DNA from: Stentor roeselii
Taxonomy: Eukaryota > Ciliophora > Heterotrichea > Heterotrichida > Stentoridae
NCBI GenBank assembly: GCA_006503475.1
Contig: RSEH01000026.1
Location: 124,001 to 188,000, forward strand
DNA length: 64,000 nt
Direction: 5' to 3'
The position numbers and the translations under genes were made by a program. Each line of letters begins with the position of its first letter. The stretch's first letter is position 1. Below the pieces are notes generated by a model. The model was not told the origin of the DNA. It saw nothing but the letters and a program-made list of their open reading frames with translations, and made no database searches. This document shows positions 1 through 11,961 of the stretch, piece by piece.

Positions 1-855
1 CAACATAAACCGAGCATCAGAGCTTATAAAAAATCTTTCAATATTTTCAAGGTCGATAATAAGAACTTCATTTTTCAAAGTCAGATTATTTTTCATCTTT
101 TCAAGAACGAGGAATCTTCCATCTGGGTAAAAGGATGAAAGTTGGTCGTAGTTATATTCACAGTAGGTGAAGGATTCTGGGATACTTTGCTGGCAGATTT
201 CACAGGAAATGTCATTCCAGGTTATTGTTTTATAAAAGTCGTAGATACTTACTTGAAATTTTTCTTGCATCCAACGTTTGAAGCATGAGATGTGGATGCT
301 ACCCATTGTTCCTGAGCAAGCACAAGGTGTGATAAAAGCATCATCTAAAGTTTCATCAGTACCAAAACAAATCCTGCAAAAGTTTTCCCTCTCCGAAAGT
401 CCACCTTCCAGAGTTTTTTCATACTTTCTAATCTTTTTTCCAATCCCTCCATTTTTCAAGTCAGGTACAGATAAAGTTTTCATATGCATTTGGTGACTAT
501 TCTCCAATTTCCCAATTCTCCTAACTCTAAAAACTTGACCAAAAACCCTAAAAACATCATTTTCTGATAAAAAGTACTGAGAAACCCCTTTCGAGTTTAT
601 AACAAGCCAGAATTCATCTCCAGTTACGAGATTCTTCCCAGTTTTGAATATAAAAGACTCAGTTTTTCTAATAATCTCAGCGATTTGACGTTGATATTGA
701 GTTCGGGAAGATGATAAAAGAGATGAGATTTGAAATGTTGAATTTAATTTTCGAAGAATCATGGAAGTTGAAAAGGAGTTTACAGATTTTCGGGCTTTTA
801 ACTTTTTCCAGGTGGATGTTGAGATTTCTTTTTTCTGCATTCGGATACGGAACAT
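1..855 (-). CDS. RING-CH (RINGv) zinc-finger protein, probably with FHA domain; 3' part outside window
   Basis: This minus-strand frame is open from an ATG at 855 to the window edge (285 codons, no stop), so the C-terminus is missing. Residues about 130-200 hold a RING-CH pattern: CRIC, then CAC, then HISC followed by FKRW, then CEIC. This variant RING is typical of MARCH-type E3 ubiquitin ligases that bind E2 enzymes. The N-terminal part has no recognised motif. The residues after the RING (LVLEK, then VLIIDLENIERFFISSDARFML) resemble the entry to an FHA domain, a RING-CH plus FHA pairing I recall from other ciliate proteins; that part is inference because the frame is cut. An in-frame TAA lies just upstream of the chosen ATG, and a second ATG follows five codons later, so the start is reasonably fixed. 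The FHA part cannot be confirmed here. Confidence 0.8.
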   Translation of the reverse strand, partial: MFRIRMQKKEISTSTWKKLKARKSVNSFSTSMILRKLNSTFQISSLLSSSRTQYQRQIAEIIRKTESFIFKTGKNLVTGDEFWLVINSKGVSQYFLSENDVFRVFGQVFRVRRIGKLENSHQMHMKTLSVPDLKNGGIGKKIRKYEKTLEGGLSERENFCRICFGTDETLDDAFITPCACSGTMGSIHISCFKRWMQEKFQVSIYDFYKTITWNDISCEICQQSIPESFTYCEYNYDQLSSFYPDGRFLVLEKMKNNLTLKNEVLIIDLENIERFFISSDARFML

Positions 856-1750
856 TTATGAAAATGAATATATTAGTAATTCTACCATTACAGATAAATT
901 CTTGAGGTATAAGATTTTATGATAATTTATTGATTGAAGGAATATTTGGATATTTGAGGATTTTAGAAGATATTTTTATAGTTGATTTTTATTGTTTTTA
1001 GTTAAAATTTTTGAGAATAGAAGGTTAAAGATCATTTTGGTTGAAGATTACATGTTATAAATTTAAAAAGGATTATTTAAAGTCCTTAATTCTAAATTTT
1101 TGTTAATTATATAGAAGATAAACTAGTAAATTAATAATCATAAAATATAGAATTCACAATCATTTCAGTGACGTCATTGAGATATTTCATAATGAAAAAG
1201 GAATTAAATTATTCTTTTGAGTGATTTGAAGCAAAGTTATAAAAATTTCTAGACGATTTTAGAATTTCATCTAAAATATAAAATTATGATAATAGATCAC
1301 ATGAGGCAAAATTTTTTATTATTTCAGGCATTTAAACTTAACTTATTTGAAAAAATTTAAAAATTTAAACTATTTAAGTACTTTCATTAGCTCTAATTTA
1401 AGAATGATTAAATCTTTATAAGTATTCATTTACTTATAAGCAAATATTACAAAGTAGGAAATATTTCTGATTTAATTCTCAAATATCACCTCTCATCCTG
1501 AGTACTTATATTTTTGCCAATATGGAAGAGATATTTAAAGAATTTCTAATTATTTAATTTAAAACTGGAAATTTAAACCAGAACCAGAGAAAAAACTGCA
1601 TTTTGGCCGAAGAATGACAATATGAGCCATAGATCTAAAAATTATTCCCTTTATTGTAGGATTTGTGTTCTTTAAGTTTTATGATGAAAAGTCCTTTAAA
1701 TAATTCCAAATCCTTTCTTACAAAATAACATAATTCTATCTTTGGTTATA
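856..1750. other. Intergenic, AT-rich, between divergent genes
   Basis: About 0.9 kb of very AT-rich sequence between the 5' ends of the RING-CH gene (minus) and paralog A (plus). It must carry both promoters. I see no extended reading frame, RNA gene or repeat in it. Confidence 0.6.
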
Positions 1751-4700
1751 ATGTTTTTTTTAATCATGGCTTTAATCAAGCTCTCTAGATCCTTTACTAG
1801 AAACTGTCCTGATTCATGGAGTAATAACTCAATTTGCAACCTGGAATGTATGAATGAGGTCAATGGATTTGACGGAGGAGACTGTGACTGGCTGTGCTCA
1901 CTCACAGGATGCAATCGAACTACATCAGATGGCATTTGCGATTTGGAATGCAACACCACAGTTTGTGCCTTTGACTATGGAGACTGTGGCTATTGCAGGC
2001 CAGGATGTCCTAAAGCTGATTTTTTAGACAATAACTGCGATCAGAACTGCAACTTTGAAGAATGCGATTATGATAATCTCAAATGTGTATAGATTAAATA
2101 GGGTACCTGTGCAAAAGGGTGCACAACTACTTTAAACTACAATTCCATCTGCAATCAAGAATGCAATAGGAAAGAATGCAATTGGGATAATAACAGATGC
2201 TCTTCCCCTTGCAATACTTATTGTCATCGTTCAAAAGTCGGAGATGGTAAATGTGATCCAACTTGTAATACCACTGAGTGTAGCTTCGACGGAGGAGATT
2301 GCTACTGCTCACCGGGTTGTCCTCCGACGAAATTCGGGAATGGGATGTGCGATACTTACTGCAATACCTCATCTTGTTTCTATGATTACGGTGAGTGTTT
2401 CTGTGCTCCAGGATGCTCCCCAGCACTTCTTTTAAATAAAAAATGCGATCCAGTTTGTAATGTTACAAAATGCTATTTTGATATGAATGACTGCATCTGT
2501 CCAGAAAACTGTACAAATCCTTCAAGACCAGAAAATGGCCCTTGTAACCCTTTTTGCAATATTTCAGCTTGCGCCTGGGACAACGGAAGATGCCATTGTG
2601 CTCCAGGTTGTTTTCCTGAAAACATCAGCAATGGAGTTTGTAATGAAGACTGTTTTAATCCGAGTTGTTTTTATGATGGAAGAGATTGTGACTGTAGTTT
2701 AGGCTGCTCTCCTGAAATGCAATTAAATAATAAATGTGAAAGCGCTTGCAATAATACAGCATGCAAATTTGATAACGAAAAATGCTTTTGTAGCCCAGGG
2801 TGCAATTTTAGCATGATTAATGATAAGAAATGTGATGCTGAATGCAATAATAATCAATGCTGGTATGACGGAGGAGATTGCAATTGTAAAGCTGGATGTT
2901 TTCCTGATATGATTGGGAATAAGAAATGTGAAGCTGCTTGTAATCAGCCTGAATGCAACTATGATGCACCTGATTGTGAATGTTATCCTGGATGCACTTA
3001 TGCGATTTATAATGAACTTACATGCAACCAAGCTTGCAACTTTAAATCATGCAATTTTCACAAAAACCTCTGTGGTGATTGCGCCCCAAATTGTTTCACT
3101 GCAAATTTAACTAATAATCACTGTGATATAGACTGCAAAAAGTCTGTTGACTGTGATTTTGATTATAAGGATTGCGCTGATATTTATTATTACTGGCCTA
3201 ATGAATGCAAATATGCTTATGAAACTATAACCAATATTTATAGCACTCCATGTCACAGGTACTTCGAATTTGCAAAAAATTCCCTAAACGCTCAAATATT
3301 CATGATAGGTGGAAACTTCACATTCACAAACAAAACAAGGCCTAACCTCTTATCAGAGACGAATGCTCGAATCCTAATAATAGAGCCCTTATACTGTTCA
3401 TCCATTTCCATCGAAGGTTGTTACTTATTCGGTACCCGAGCTTTATTCAACCTTTCCCTTCCAATGCAAATTCTAGTGACAGAAAGTGTAAAGCTGATAA
3501 GCATAGAATTTACGAGTTTCCACCCAACATCATCTCTTTTCTCTTATTGTCCCTTCATCAAAACAATAGGATACATCAACTTCGACGACCGAGGAGAGGA
3601 AGTCGCTAGTTTCAACAGTTCTCTCTGCGATCTTTGCATAGATCAAGACTTTATCCAAGTCTCAGGTTCAAGCAAACTTTATCTTTCAGTACTTTTTACT
3701 TAGAATATCCTTTTCAAAGACATGAGATTCGAATATAACTCGATTTTAAATATAAAGAAAGGTGAAGTTGTTCTTCAAAATGTGAGTTTTTTTAATGTTG
3801 TTACTCGGAATGTGTCTTCAGTGATTCAAACGAATCCGGCTTACTGTGCCTCAGGGCTTTTTGAAGTGAAATTTAACTACTCGGGGGGTTCGATCATATT
3901 TATCAATAATGGCTTTGAAGTTATCAGTGAAAATCTCTTGGCAGGATTCTTGTCGCTTTGCAATATTGAAGACTTGACTTTAGAAAATCTTTACTTTTCA
4001 ATGAATGTGTTTTCTGCGTCGAACTTGATGAAAATAGTTGATGTTTACAGGTTAAGATTAGAGAATATCACTGTTGAGTTTTCGTATTCGAACTCTGATT
4101 TGATTAGTTTTGAGAATACTGAAAATTCAGCTTTTTTTAATAAAAGTCATACTTTTTTAAATGATCTGCATTTTTGGCTTAGTGATTTGAAGATCAAGAC
4201 GAATGTTGCGAAATCAGTGATTGTCCTGTTTTTAGACGAGTGTCGGAATGTAAAGGTTGAAGACTGTGACTTTGAAAGTAATGAAGTAGAATCCTCAGTG
4301 TTTCACTATAAAATCAGTAAAATAGACTCAAAATGCATAACTGGAGGTAAACTTCTTGACTTTAAAGGAATTAAAAATCAAGTAAAACCCAGAGAATTCG
4401 TATTCAACAACTCAAGGTTCTTTTCTTGCTTCTCTAAAAAAATGGTCTTACTTGAAAAAATTGGAAAAATAACAATCCAATCACTGGACTTCGAGAAAAA
4501 TCTGAACTTTTCACTTCTTGTCGGCTCTTCAATCGCTTCAAAGATTCAAAACTCTGGAGGCTATATGAAAAAAACAAGATTTAACGTAACTTCAACCTGC
4601 ACAAATCTTCTCTCAATCGATTCCGCTTTTTCCCCAGTCCTAAAAAATTCTTCTTTTCTTGAAAATTTTTGTGTTTTAGCTGATTTTGTCAATACTTCCA

Positions 4701-7700
4701 ATTCTTTTCTTCTGAATTCTTCAAATTTTTTCAGTAATGAAGCGATTTTTGACAATCACTTGATTTTTTTAGAAGTTTTCAGCGAGGAAGTTGAAAATAT
4801 CACGAATGGGACTGGCTTTGTATTTAGTTATTTGGAATTTGAGAATAACTCGATTTCTGAAGGTTCTGGAGGAATTTTAAAGCTTTCAAAACTTTTAAAG
4901 AACAAGATCAAGATGATAAATGTTTCGTTCGAGTCAAGTGACTGTGCGATTTACTCAGAAGAAGTGAAAAATTTAGAAATTGAGTCAGTTTCGATAAAAT
5001 CAGGGACTTCATCGAATGTTTCAGTTTTAAGTTACTTGCCTGCAGAGGACTCGGTACTGAGCCTTTCTTTTTTAACAGTCGAGTCTTGTAGAAGCCTTTT
5101 AATTAGCATTAAAGGAAACCAGCTGACAAAAATGACTTTAACAATCAGCGAGTCTTCCTTTACCTCCAACCAAGCCTCAAATCTAATTTTCATCGACAAC
5201 CGCATCAAGTTCTCAGAAGCCAGTTCAGTAACAAAAACCATTTTCCAGAAAAATTCAGGACTTTTATTCAAAACTCTAAATTCTGGTTTTTTTTCCTTTA
5301 CAAATAACAACTTTTTTCAAAACTCAAACGAAATCTGCTGCATTTTTGAAGGAAAAGGTTCAATAAACCTCTTCTGGTCTTTAAACAACCTGACATTAAA
5401 CAAAGGCACATCCTTAATTTCTTTAATAAGCCTTGACAATTCAACTTCACTTGAAAGTATTTCAAATATTTTTAACGAAAACAAAGGCTCTGCCTTTGCA
5501 ATATCTTTTATTTTACTTAAAGATTCAAATTCTTCCTTTTTCAAGAATAGTCACTTTTCAGGGCCGGTTCTTTTATCGACTTCGAGTTCAGTTGCGATAC
5601 TGAAAAATCTTTTAATTACCGAAAATATTGCTTCTTCTGATGGAATCATTGCAAACTCACTTGACTCGTCACTTTTCCTGTTTTCTTTGAAATTCAAGGG
5701 AAACTCAGCAGGAGGTAAGGGAGGGGGATTGTTCAACGACCAGAACTCATCATTTTTAATCTCAGACAGCGAATTCGAAGAGAACTCAGCAGAAGAAGGT
5801 TCTTGTATTTATTCCCATTACTCTTACAAGCAAAACTTAATAAAAAACTCAACTTTTCAATTTAACTCTGCAGGCTCTTCAACTGTAAGTCTTCTTGAAA
5901 GTGACTTGAAGATAGTCTCAAGTCGTTTTTATTCAAACTACGGAAAAACATATGCCGGGGTGTCTTCAGCGTATCATTCAACTCTTATCATAGAAAACTC
6001 TTCTTTTAACAACTCTAAAGGGAAAGGTGCGAGTTTACATTCAGAAAGTAGCAAAATTGTGAAAGTCTTTAACTCGAATTTCACTTCTAGTTCAACTGAA
6101 GGACTTAGTTTTTTTGGAATCTTTTCAAGTCGCTTTGAATGCAACTCATGTCGCATCAGTAAAGGCGATTCAAAAGGAGCGAGTTCAGTTTATTGTCAAG
6201 AATCGTAAGACTTAATCAGCACCTGCTTGTTTTTTTCTTCAAATTTTGAAGACCTTGATAATACCTTCAATGGTGCAGTGGTCCAAGCACGAAATTCTCA
6301 GGTTTTTTTTAATCGATGTAAAATGACAGGACTTGTCGGGTCAGGAGTGTTTTTAGAGAAAGGTTCAGAACTTTTTATGAACTTTTCAGAGATTTTCAGT
6401 AAAAAATAAATAGATTCAAGTGCTTTGAATGGAGCAGGAGTTAAATGTTTAGACTGTGAAAAAGTGAATCTTTTCTTTTCAAATTTTTCAATGATGGGTA
6501 GTTTAGAAAAAGGAGGCTGTTGTTTTTTCTCAACAAATGAAGACCCACCTCAAGGTCTCATCAAAAACTCCTCTTTTTTTAACTGTTCCGCCCAGACAGG
6601 TGGGGCATTATTTCTATCAAATTCAAATTTCACTATCTTCGGGTCGATTTTCTCTCAAAACACTGCAATTTCAGGAGTTTTAGAAAAAGCAGGTCAAGGT
6701 GGTTCGATTTTTATAGAATCACGATTTTTAATTCCTTTAAAAATAAACGCGAGTTCATTTTACCTGAACTCTGCAAATTCAAGTGGAGGTGCAATTCAAT
6801 GGTACGACGTTCGTCCTGCTCTTACAAGACCTTCCTTTAAAAACAACTCAGCTTTCTACGGCCCTGACATCGGGTCCTTCCCAGACCATCTCTCAATTCC
6901 TTCTTCACGAAAACTTCAGTCATTTGAATCAGCTCCAGGTCAAAAAATGCTTTCTTCTATTTTAATCTACTCAGTCGACCACTACAATCAAGTCGTTTTA
7001 ACTGATGATAAAAGTTCAGTCCAGCTTTCAGTTAAAGATTTAAAAAGCTTTTCTTTGGCTTCATCATCAAAACAAACTGCAAGTTCCGGTCTTTATAATT
7101 TTTCAGAAGTTGTTATTAAAGGAATGCCGTTAAGTCATGTTGTTCTTGTTGTGGTCAGTGATTTTTCTGATGTTGGGAATGAAAAAAATGCGAGAATTGA
7201 ATTTGAGGTTCAGTTAAGGGAATGCTTTGCTGGGGAAACTTTAGAAGCTGATGAGAATTGTTTGGGCTGTCCTCCGGGGAAATATAATTTGATTCCGAGG
7301 GAAAGTTGTAAGAAGTGCCCTGAAGGAGCTATTTGTTATGGAGGTAATCAGATTGTTTCTAAGAAGGGGTTTTGGAGGAATGGAAATAATAGTGATGTCT
7401 TTTATGAATGTCCTTTTAAAGATGCTTGCTTACTTGAGGTTTTAGGAAAGTTTGAAAAGAAGTGCTTGAATGGGTATACTGGAAAGTTGTGTCAGGCTTG
7501 TGAATCTGGGTTTTTTAGGGAGAAGGAAAATCAGTGTGCTGAATGCATGGACAAAGACACAAACATAATCATCCTCTCCATACTATCAACTCTCGCAGCA
7601 GTTATAGTAATCCTCCTAACCTCCTCAAACATAAACAGTGCATACAAAGAGCAGTCAATAACCTCAATATACTTCAAAATCTTTACAAACCACTCTCAAA

Positions 7701-8890
7701 TAATCGCTTTAACAATTTCATTCAACTTAGACTGGCCCGACTTAGTCCTAAAGCTATTCAAAGTCCAAAGTCAAGGATCAGGAGGTGCCGAGCGTCTTTT
7801 CTCGTTAGACTGTTTTATATCTGACTTTATTCATCCTTACTACGCGAAGCTGATAATGATCAACCTGCTCCCTGCGGCTTGTGCAGTTCTTTCAGTTCTT
7901 TACTGGTCTTTGCGGTCTTTATGCGGAAACTGCGAACTCGTCAAGTCAAAGATAATCGGATCGATCATTGTGCAGTTGTTTTTCTTTCAGCCTTCGATTA
8001 TGAAACTCAACTTTTCCATGTTCAGCTGCATGAAGATTTCAGATGGCAAGTTTTATATGTCTAGTGATATGTCCATTCAGTGCTGGTCTGATGATCATTT
8101 GTTTTACTCTATGGTTGTTGCATTACCTGGAATCGTGATATGGTGTCTTTTGATACCTTTTATCCTTGCTTTAATCCTCGTCAAGAGCAAATCACGACTC
8201 GACCAGATGCCAAAAAAGCTAAAATACGGTTTCTTATACAAAGGTTATGAAAAAGAAGAGTTTTACTGGGAATTCGTTATTTTACTGAAAAAGATTGGAA
8301 TGATTTCCTGCGCTGTTTTTTTGAGAAACTTTTCAGTGCACGTTCAAGCTTTAAGCGTATTTTTAGTGATTCTTATCACATTCATACTCCAACTCAAGAT
8401 AAAACCTTACCTGTATGATCAACTTAATAACATGGACAGCTGGTCAATGGTTGTCAGTGCTGTCACTATTTACTCTGGTCTTTATTTCATGACAAATGAA
8501 CTAAATGAAACTTTTAAACTACTTTTTTTTAGTTTGATGGTTTTTGTTAATGCTTTGTTTGGAATTTATTGGACTTATTATACTTTTGGGTATTATATCG
8601 GAAAGTGCCTTGTTAAAATCAATTGTTGTAAAAATAGACTTGGCAAAGGAAAATGGATTCAAAGGATTGTGCCTGATTTAAATGTTACTACTGATAATAA
8701 GGATATCATCGCTGATAGTTCTATTGTGCATGACTCGAGTTCGAACTTAAGTCCTTGCAGTCCTTGCAGTCCTAGTGTAAGGGATATTTAGGTCATTGAT
8801 AATGCGACTGCTGATGCTACTATGGATAAGGTTTATCCTCCACGTGAAAAACAAAAAAGACTTAAATTAAAGTGGGTGCGAAATAATTAG
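1751..8890 (+). CDS. Giant LNR / beta-helix / multi-TM surface protein (paralog A), 6 exons
   Basis: About 2,354 residues after removal of five 15-nt introns (2087-2101, 3689-3703, 6205-6219, 6399-6413, 8777-8791). The N-terminus is hydrophobic (MFFLIMALIKL), a signal-peptide candidate. Residues about 18-470 hold 14 Lin12/Notch-type repeats ending in motifs such as FDGGDC, FDYGDC and YDGGDC; LNR modules normally bind Ca2+. Next come about 1,300 Ser/Asn-rich residues with short repeated units (SSFxxNxA, GGxxF, NSxF) typical of right-handed beta-helix ectodomains. A CxxC-rich stalk (CPPGKYN, CKKCPEGAICYGG) precedes about 8-9 hydrophobic helices (residues about 1913-2270) containing AYKEQSITSIYFKI and NNMDSWSMVVSAVTIYSGLY. 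The last exon adds a basic tail. The frame-only start at 1742 is TTG, so the ATG at 1751 is used. It is probably a cell-surface adhesion or sensory protein; function is inferred from layout only. Confidence 0.88.
2087..2101 (+). other. 15-nt intron 1 of paralog A
   Basis: GTATAGATTAAATAG; phase 0; contains in-frame stops. Removal restores the LNR frame (KC / GTC). The same site in paralog B also has a 15-nt intron. Confidence 0.92.
3689..3703 (+). other. 15-nt intron 2 of paralog A
   Basis: GTACTTTTTACTTAG; removal joins the ectodomain to the exon that reads on into DMRFEYNSI. Paralog B has an intron at the matching place. Confidence 0.92.
6205..6219 (+). other. 15-nt intron 3 of paralog A
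   Basis: GTAAGACTTAATCAG; splits a Ser codon, and splicing gives YCQES-TCLFFSS. Matched by an intron in paralog B at YCDNS. Confidence 0.92.
6399..6413 (+). other. 15-nt intron 4 of paralog A
   Basis: GTAAAAAATAAATAG; splicing rebuilds an Asn codon and gives EIFNSSALNGAGVKC, matching EISNSIARYGAGIKC from paralog B after its own intron is removed. Confidence 0.92.
8777..8791 (+). other. 15-nt intron 5 of paralog A
   Basis: GTAAGGGATATTTAG; phase 0. Removal replaces an early TAG with a 32-residue basic tail ending LKLKWVRNN, alignable with LKLQWVRKIDDN of paralog B. Confidence 0.9.
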
Positions 8891-10274
8891 AATGAATAGT
8901 TTTTAGGTAAAAATAGATGAATTTTCAGTTTATTGTTTATTGATGTTCTGAATAATAATTATAGTCAAGTTTCAATCTTGAATTCATTATTTTTGCTAGA
9001 TTTTAAGTTAAATGCTTGGCTTAATAGTTAGTATAAATAAATATGTGATAAATTAGTTTTTTAGTATAAAAGTTTACTAAATCTTTTAAGTAATTAAAAA
9101 TATTAAGATTGGAGTTTATTTGATGCAGTTGTTTTTAGATATTTTATGAAAGGCTCATGATATTTTATTGATGTTAATTATGGTAAATTTGGAGATAATT
9201 TAAAAGTAATCATATAAAAAAATTTTTATAGTAATTTATGGTAATTAAGCAGGATGAAAATAAGAAAATATCTGTAAGATAATGAATCGAAATTCACAAT
9301 ATAATCATCCTAATAGATTTATTAATAATTTTAATGAGAAATGAATTTAACATATGAAGTTTATTTCGTAGACTATCAATTAATATCTCTTAAATTAATC
9401 CTTTATTTTAAATGCATATAATAAATTTAAGATCTTTAGGCTCTCTAAATTTACTAAATACATGAAATAAATGCATTAGAAATAAAGAAAATTGCTTAAT
9501 TTATGACAAGATATAAAATTTCTGAAATTATTAGCTTGACTTTGTATATATCAAGCGAGCGTTATATCAAAAGTTTTAAAAGATATAAATTCATCAATTT
9601 TTATAAAAAAAATTTTAACTTAAAACCAAATAAATAGAGTAATATTTATTCTAATAGATTTGCCAGTCTATGAATTATCTCATCTGAGCAAGTGGAAAAC
9701 TATTGAAGTGTAATAAGAATAATGGATATTCATTAGATGAATGAAAAATTGTTTCAACTATCAAACAATTAGAACCTCATAAAGATTTCCAGGCCTATTT
9801 GTCAGCCTATTTATAATTAATGGCTTTTTAAGCTAATTATCGAAATTAAGATGATGAGAGTTAGAACATAATTCAAATCAGCTGCATGAACATAAACTAA
9901 TTGATAATCAATCCTAAATTGCAAGCACTGATTGGGCTGTGTTCTAATTAAAATTCTTTATGTAAGGTATTTAGCTTAAAAATCAAAAGATTTAAAAATA
10001 ATATCTAATTTTTATATTTTGAAGGAAATAAGTTCTAATAAAATTCATACTAAAACACCAAAGTAAGCCAGTCAGATTAAAATCATAAAAAATCCAATTT
10101 TAAACATGTCTCATTTTTTCCAAAGGTTTTATAACCTTCATAAGTATATCTTCTAAATATTTTCTTACCTTGACTTAAACTCAATCATTTTTAAATCCAC
10201 AACATCCAAATCCTCATGATTTAATTAAAACAATATAAAAATCCACAAATATATCCCTAATCCTAAAACTTAAT
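8891..10274. other. Long AT-rich intergenic region between convergent genes
   Basis: About 1.4 kb of AT-rich sequence between the 3' ends of paralog A and the monooxygenase gene. No convincing gene is visible. An inverted repeat lies at about 9859-9870 and 9938-9949 and is listed separately. Confidence 0.6.
9859..9949. repeat. Inverted repeat (possible stem-loop) in intergenic DNA
   Basis: TTAGAACA at 9861-9868 is mirrored by TGTTCTAA at 9940-9947. Allowing G-T pairs the arms reach about 12 bp, with a loop of about 67 nt. It could be a folded RNA or chance in AT-rich DNA. Confidence 0.3.
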
Positions 10275-11753
10275 CTAACTATCAGGAATCAAGTCAAACT
10301 TGAACTCTGGATAAGTTTCTTTATACTCTTCAACAAACTCACGAATCAACTCTTCCTGCCCAGGTCTATCTTTCCAATAAAAAACAGCACAAAAAGGTCC
10401 ATTCCTAAACCCAAGAGAGTCTAAAAACTCATAATCAATCTTAATCTCCAGAATTCTGAAATACTCAAATAAAATATTTCCAAAATCATAAATAAAGATA
10501 GACTTTTCCAATTCAATCTTGCTATTTTGTTCAGCCCTAACACCTTCCCACAATTCTTCATTCCTTACATTCAACTGTCCAGTGATCCACTTGACAACCA
10601 GCATTGCCTGGATTTCGAACTGTCCAGGAAAAGGTCCATGAAAGCTTCCAACAAAGCCAAGTCCAGGAAGTGCGGGGTGGATCGTGGATCGAAACAAGGA
10701 AAGAGCGCCTTTTTGATATTTCGGGTCGTAGTTTACTATTTTCTTGATATCTTCACTGAGGTAGTCGTAGTTAGAGTAGTACCCAGTTCCTAAGATGATG
10801 ACATCTGCAGGGATTTCACGACCGTCTGTTAAAATTATCCCATTTTCACTGAATTCTTTTGCTGTTCCTTTTATGCAAGAGATTTTTCCTTTTTTTAAAG
10901 ATTCGTAGTACTCATCTAGGTGAACGTTTAAGTTTTGAAAGTCGTTTTGAAGGTCTTCTTTTGTTATTCGAAGTTCTTCGAGGATATCTCCTGGGTTTCC
11001 GAAGACTTGTTCTATGTAAAGTAAACCTTCTTCATTTGATTTTTTGGTGACTAGTAAAGGTTGAGGGTGGAATCGACTTAGAATATTAAATAAAATGCAT
11101 TCGAAAGGGACTCCATATATTTTCTTCTTTAAAAAATATGTTGGCTTTCGGTATATTTGGATGACTGACTCTGAATATTCGCAAGCTTCGCTTGCGATGT
11201 CGCATGAGCTGTAAGCGTTTCCGACTATTAATACCTGTTTACCATGAAAAATTGATGGTTCTCTGTAGTGAGCTGAATGCAAAACTACCCCTTTGAACCT
11301 TTCTTTTCCAGGTATTTCATCTTTAAGACGAGAGTAAAACCCAGTCCCTAGAATGACAAACTTGAAATGTCTAGTAACAATCCCCTCCTCAGAAGCCATA
11401 GTCACCGAATAGTTTTCCTCATTTCTCGACACGTCCTTAACTGAAGTATTGAAATGTATGAACTGTAAAAGTCCATGCTTATTAGCAAAAGAAGTATAAT
11501 AATCCAAGACTTCACCACGAGTAGGAAACTCTTTCGCAGTCTTAGGCCAGGGATGGTCTGAAATCCAGCTTGAAGTTTTAGAAAGATTTGCACACATTGA
11601 GTTCCAGGCACCGATTTGACCTTCCGCCCCTTTCCATACGCCTCCTATCGTGTCAGTCTTTTCGACTATAAAAGGCACCAGGTTATTTTCAAGACATAGT
11701 TTCGCTGAAATCAATCCTGAAATACCTGCACCGACGATGCAAACTAATTCCAT
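10275..11753 (-). CDS. Flavin-containing monooxygenase (FMO-like)
   Basis: A 492-residue single-exon flavoprotein. It starts MELVCIVGAGISGL with the FAD Rossmann motif GxGxxG at residues 8-13. The FMO fingerprint FxGxxxHxxx(Y/F) is present as FKGVVLHSAHY (about 152-162), followed by the NADPH-side Rossmann segment VLIVGNAYSSCDIA (about 174-187), where the usual GxGxS(G/A) reads GNAYSS. LGTGYYSNYDY (about 322) matches the later conserved loop. Family members use NADPH and O2 to oxygenate N- or S-containing nucleophiles; the substrate cannot be told from sequence. The length is close to usual FMOs (about 450-550). The ATG lies directly before the Rossmann strand, so the start is secure. The next gene on the same strand starts over 200 bp away. 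Confidence 0.9.
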   Translation of the reverse strand: MELVCIVGAGISGLISAKLCLENNLVPFIVEKTDTIGGVWKGAEGQIGAWNSMCANLSKTSSWISDHPWPKTAKEFPTRGEVLDYYTSFANKHGLLQFIHFNTSVKDVSRNEENYSVTMASEEGIVTRHFKFVILGTGFYSRLKDEIPGKERFKGVVLHSAHYREPSIFHGKQVLIVGNAYSSCDIASEACEYSESVIQIYRKPTYFLKKKIYGVPFECILFNILSRFHPQPLLVTKKSNEEGLLYIEQVFGNPGDILEELRITKEDLQNDFQNLNVHLDEYYESLKKGKISCIKGTAKEFSENGIILTDGREIPADVIILGTGYYSNYDYLSEDIKKIVNYDPKYQKGALSLFRSTIHPALPGLGFVGSFHGPFPGQFEIQAMLVVKWITGQLNVRNEELWEGVRAEQNSKIELEKSIFIYDFGNILFEYFRILEIKIDYEFLDSLGFRNGPFCAVFYWKDRPGQEELIREFVEEYKETYPEFKFDLIPDS

Positions 11754-11961
11754 TAATATTCAACAATTTAATTAATTTCTAGTAATTATTGAGTGTGAAA
11801 ATTGGATTTTTAGGTTCTGGTAACTGATTGGGATGAGTGCTTTAAAGATACTACCAATCAAATAAATTAAACAGCTGAACTTATTATATACTAAAATAAT
11901 GATTTCTAATCAAAATATCCTAAAGTTATTTTAACATAAGATCTTAATTATCTATAATCTC

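Noticed and set aside
2087-6413. Apparent frameshifts and stops breaking paralog A into four ORFs (pseudogene reading)
   Set aside because: Each break is exactly a 15-nt GTA...AG intron; removal restores the frame and aligns with paralog B.
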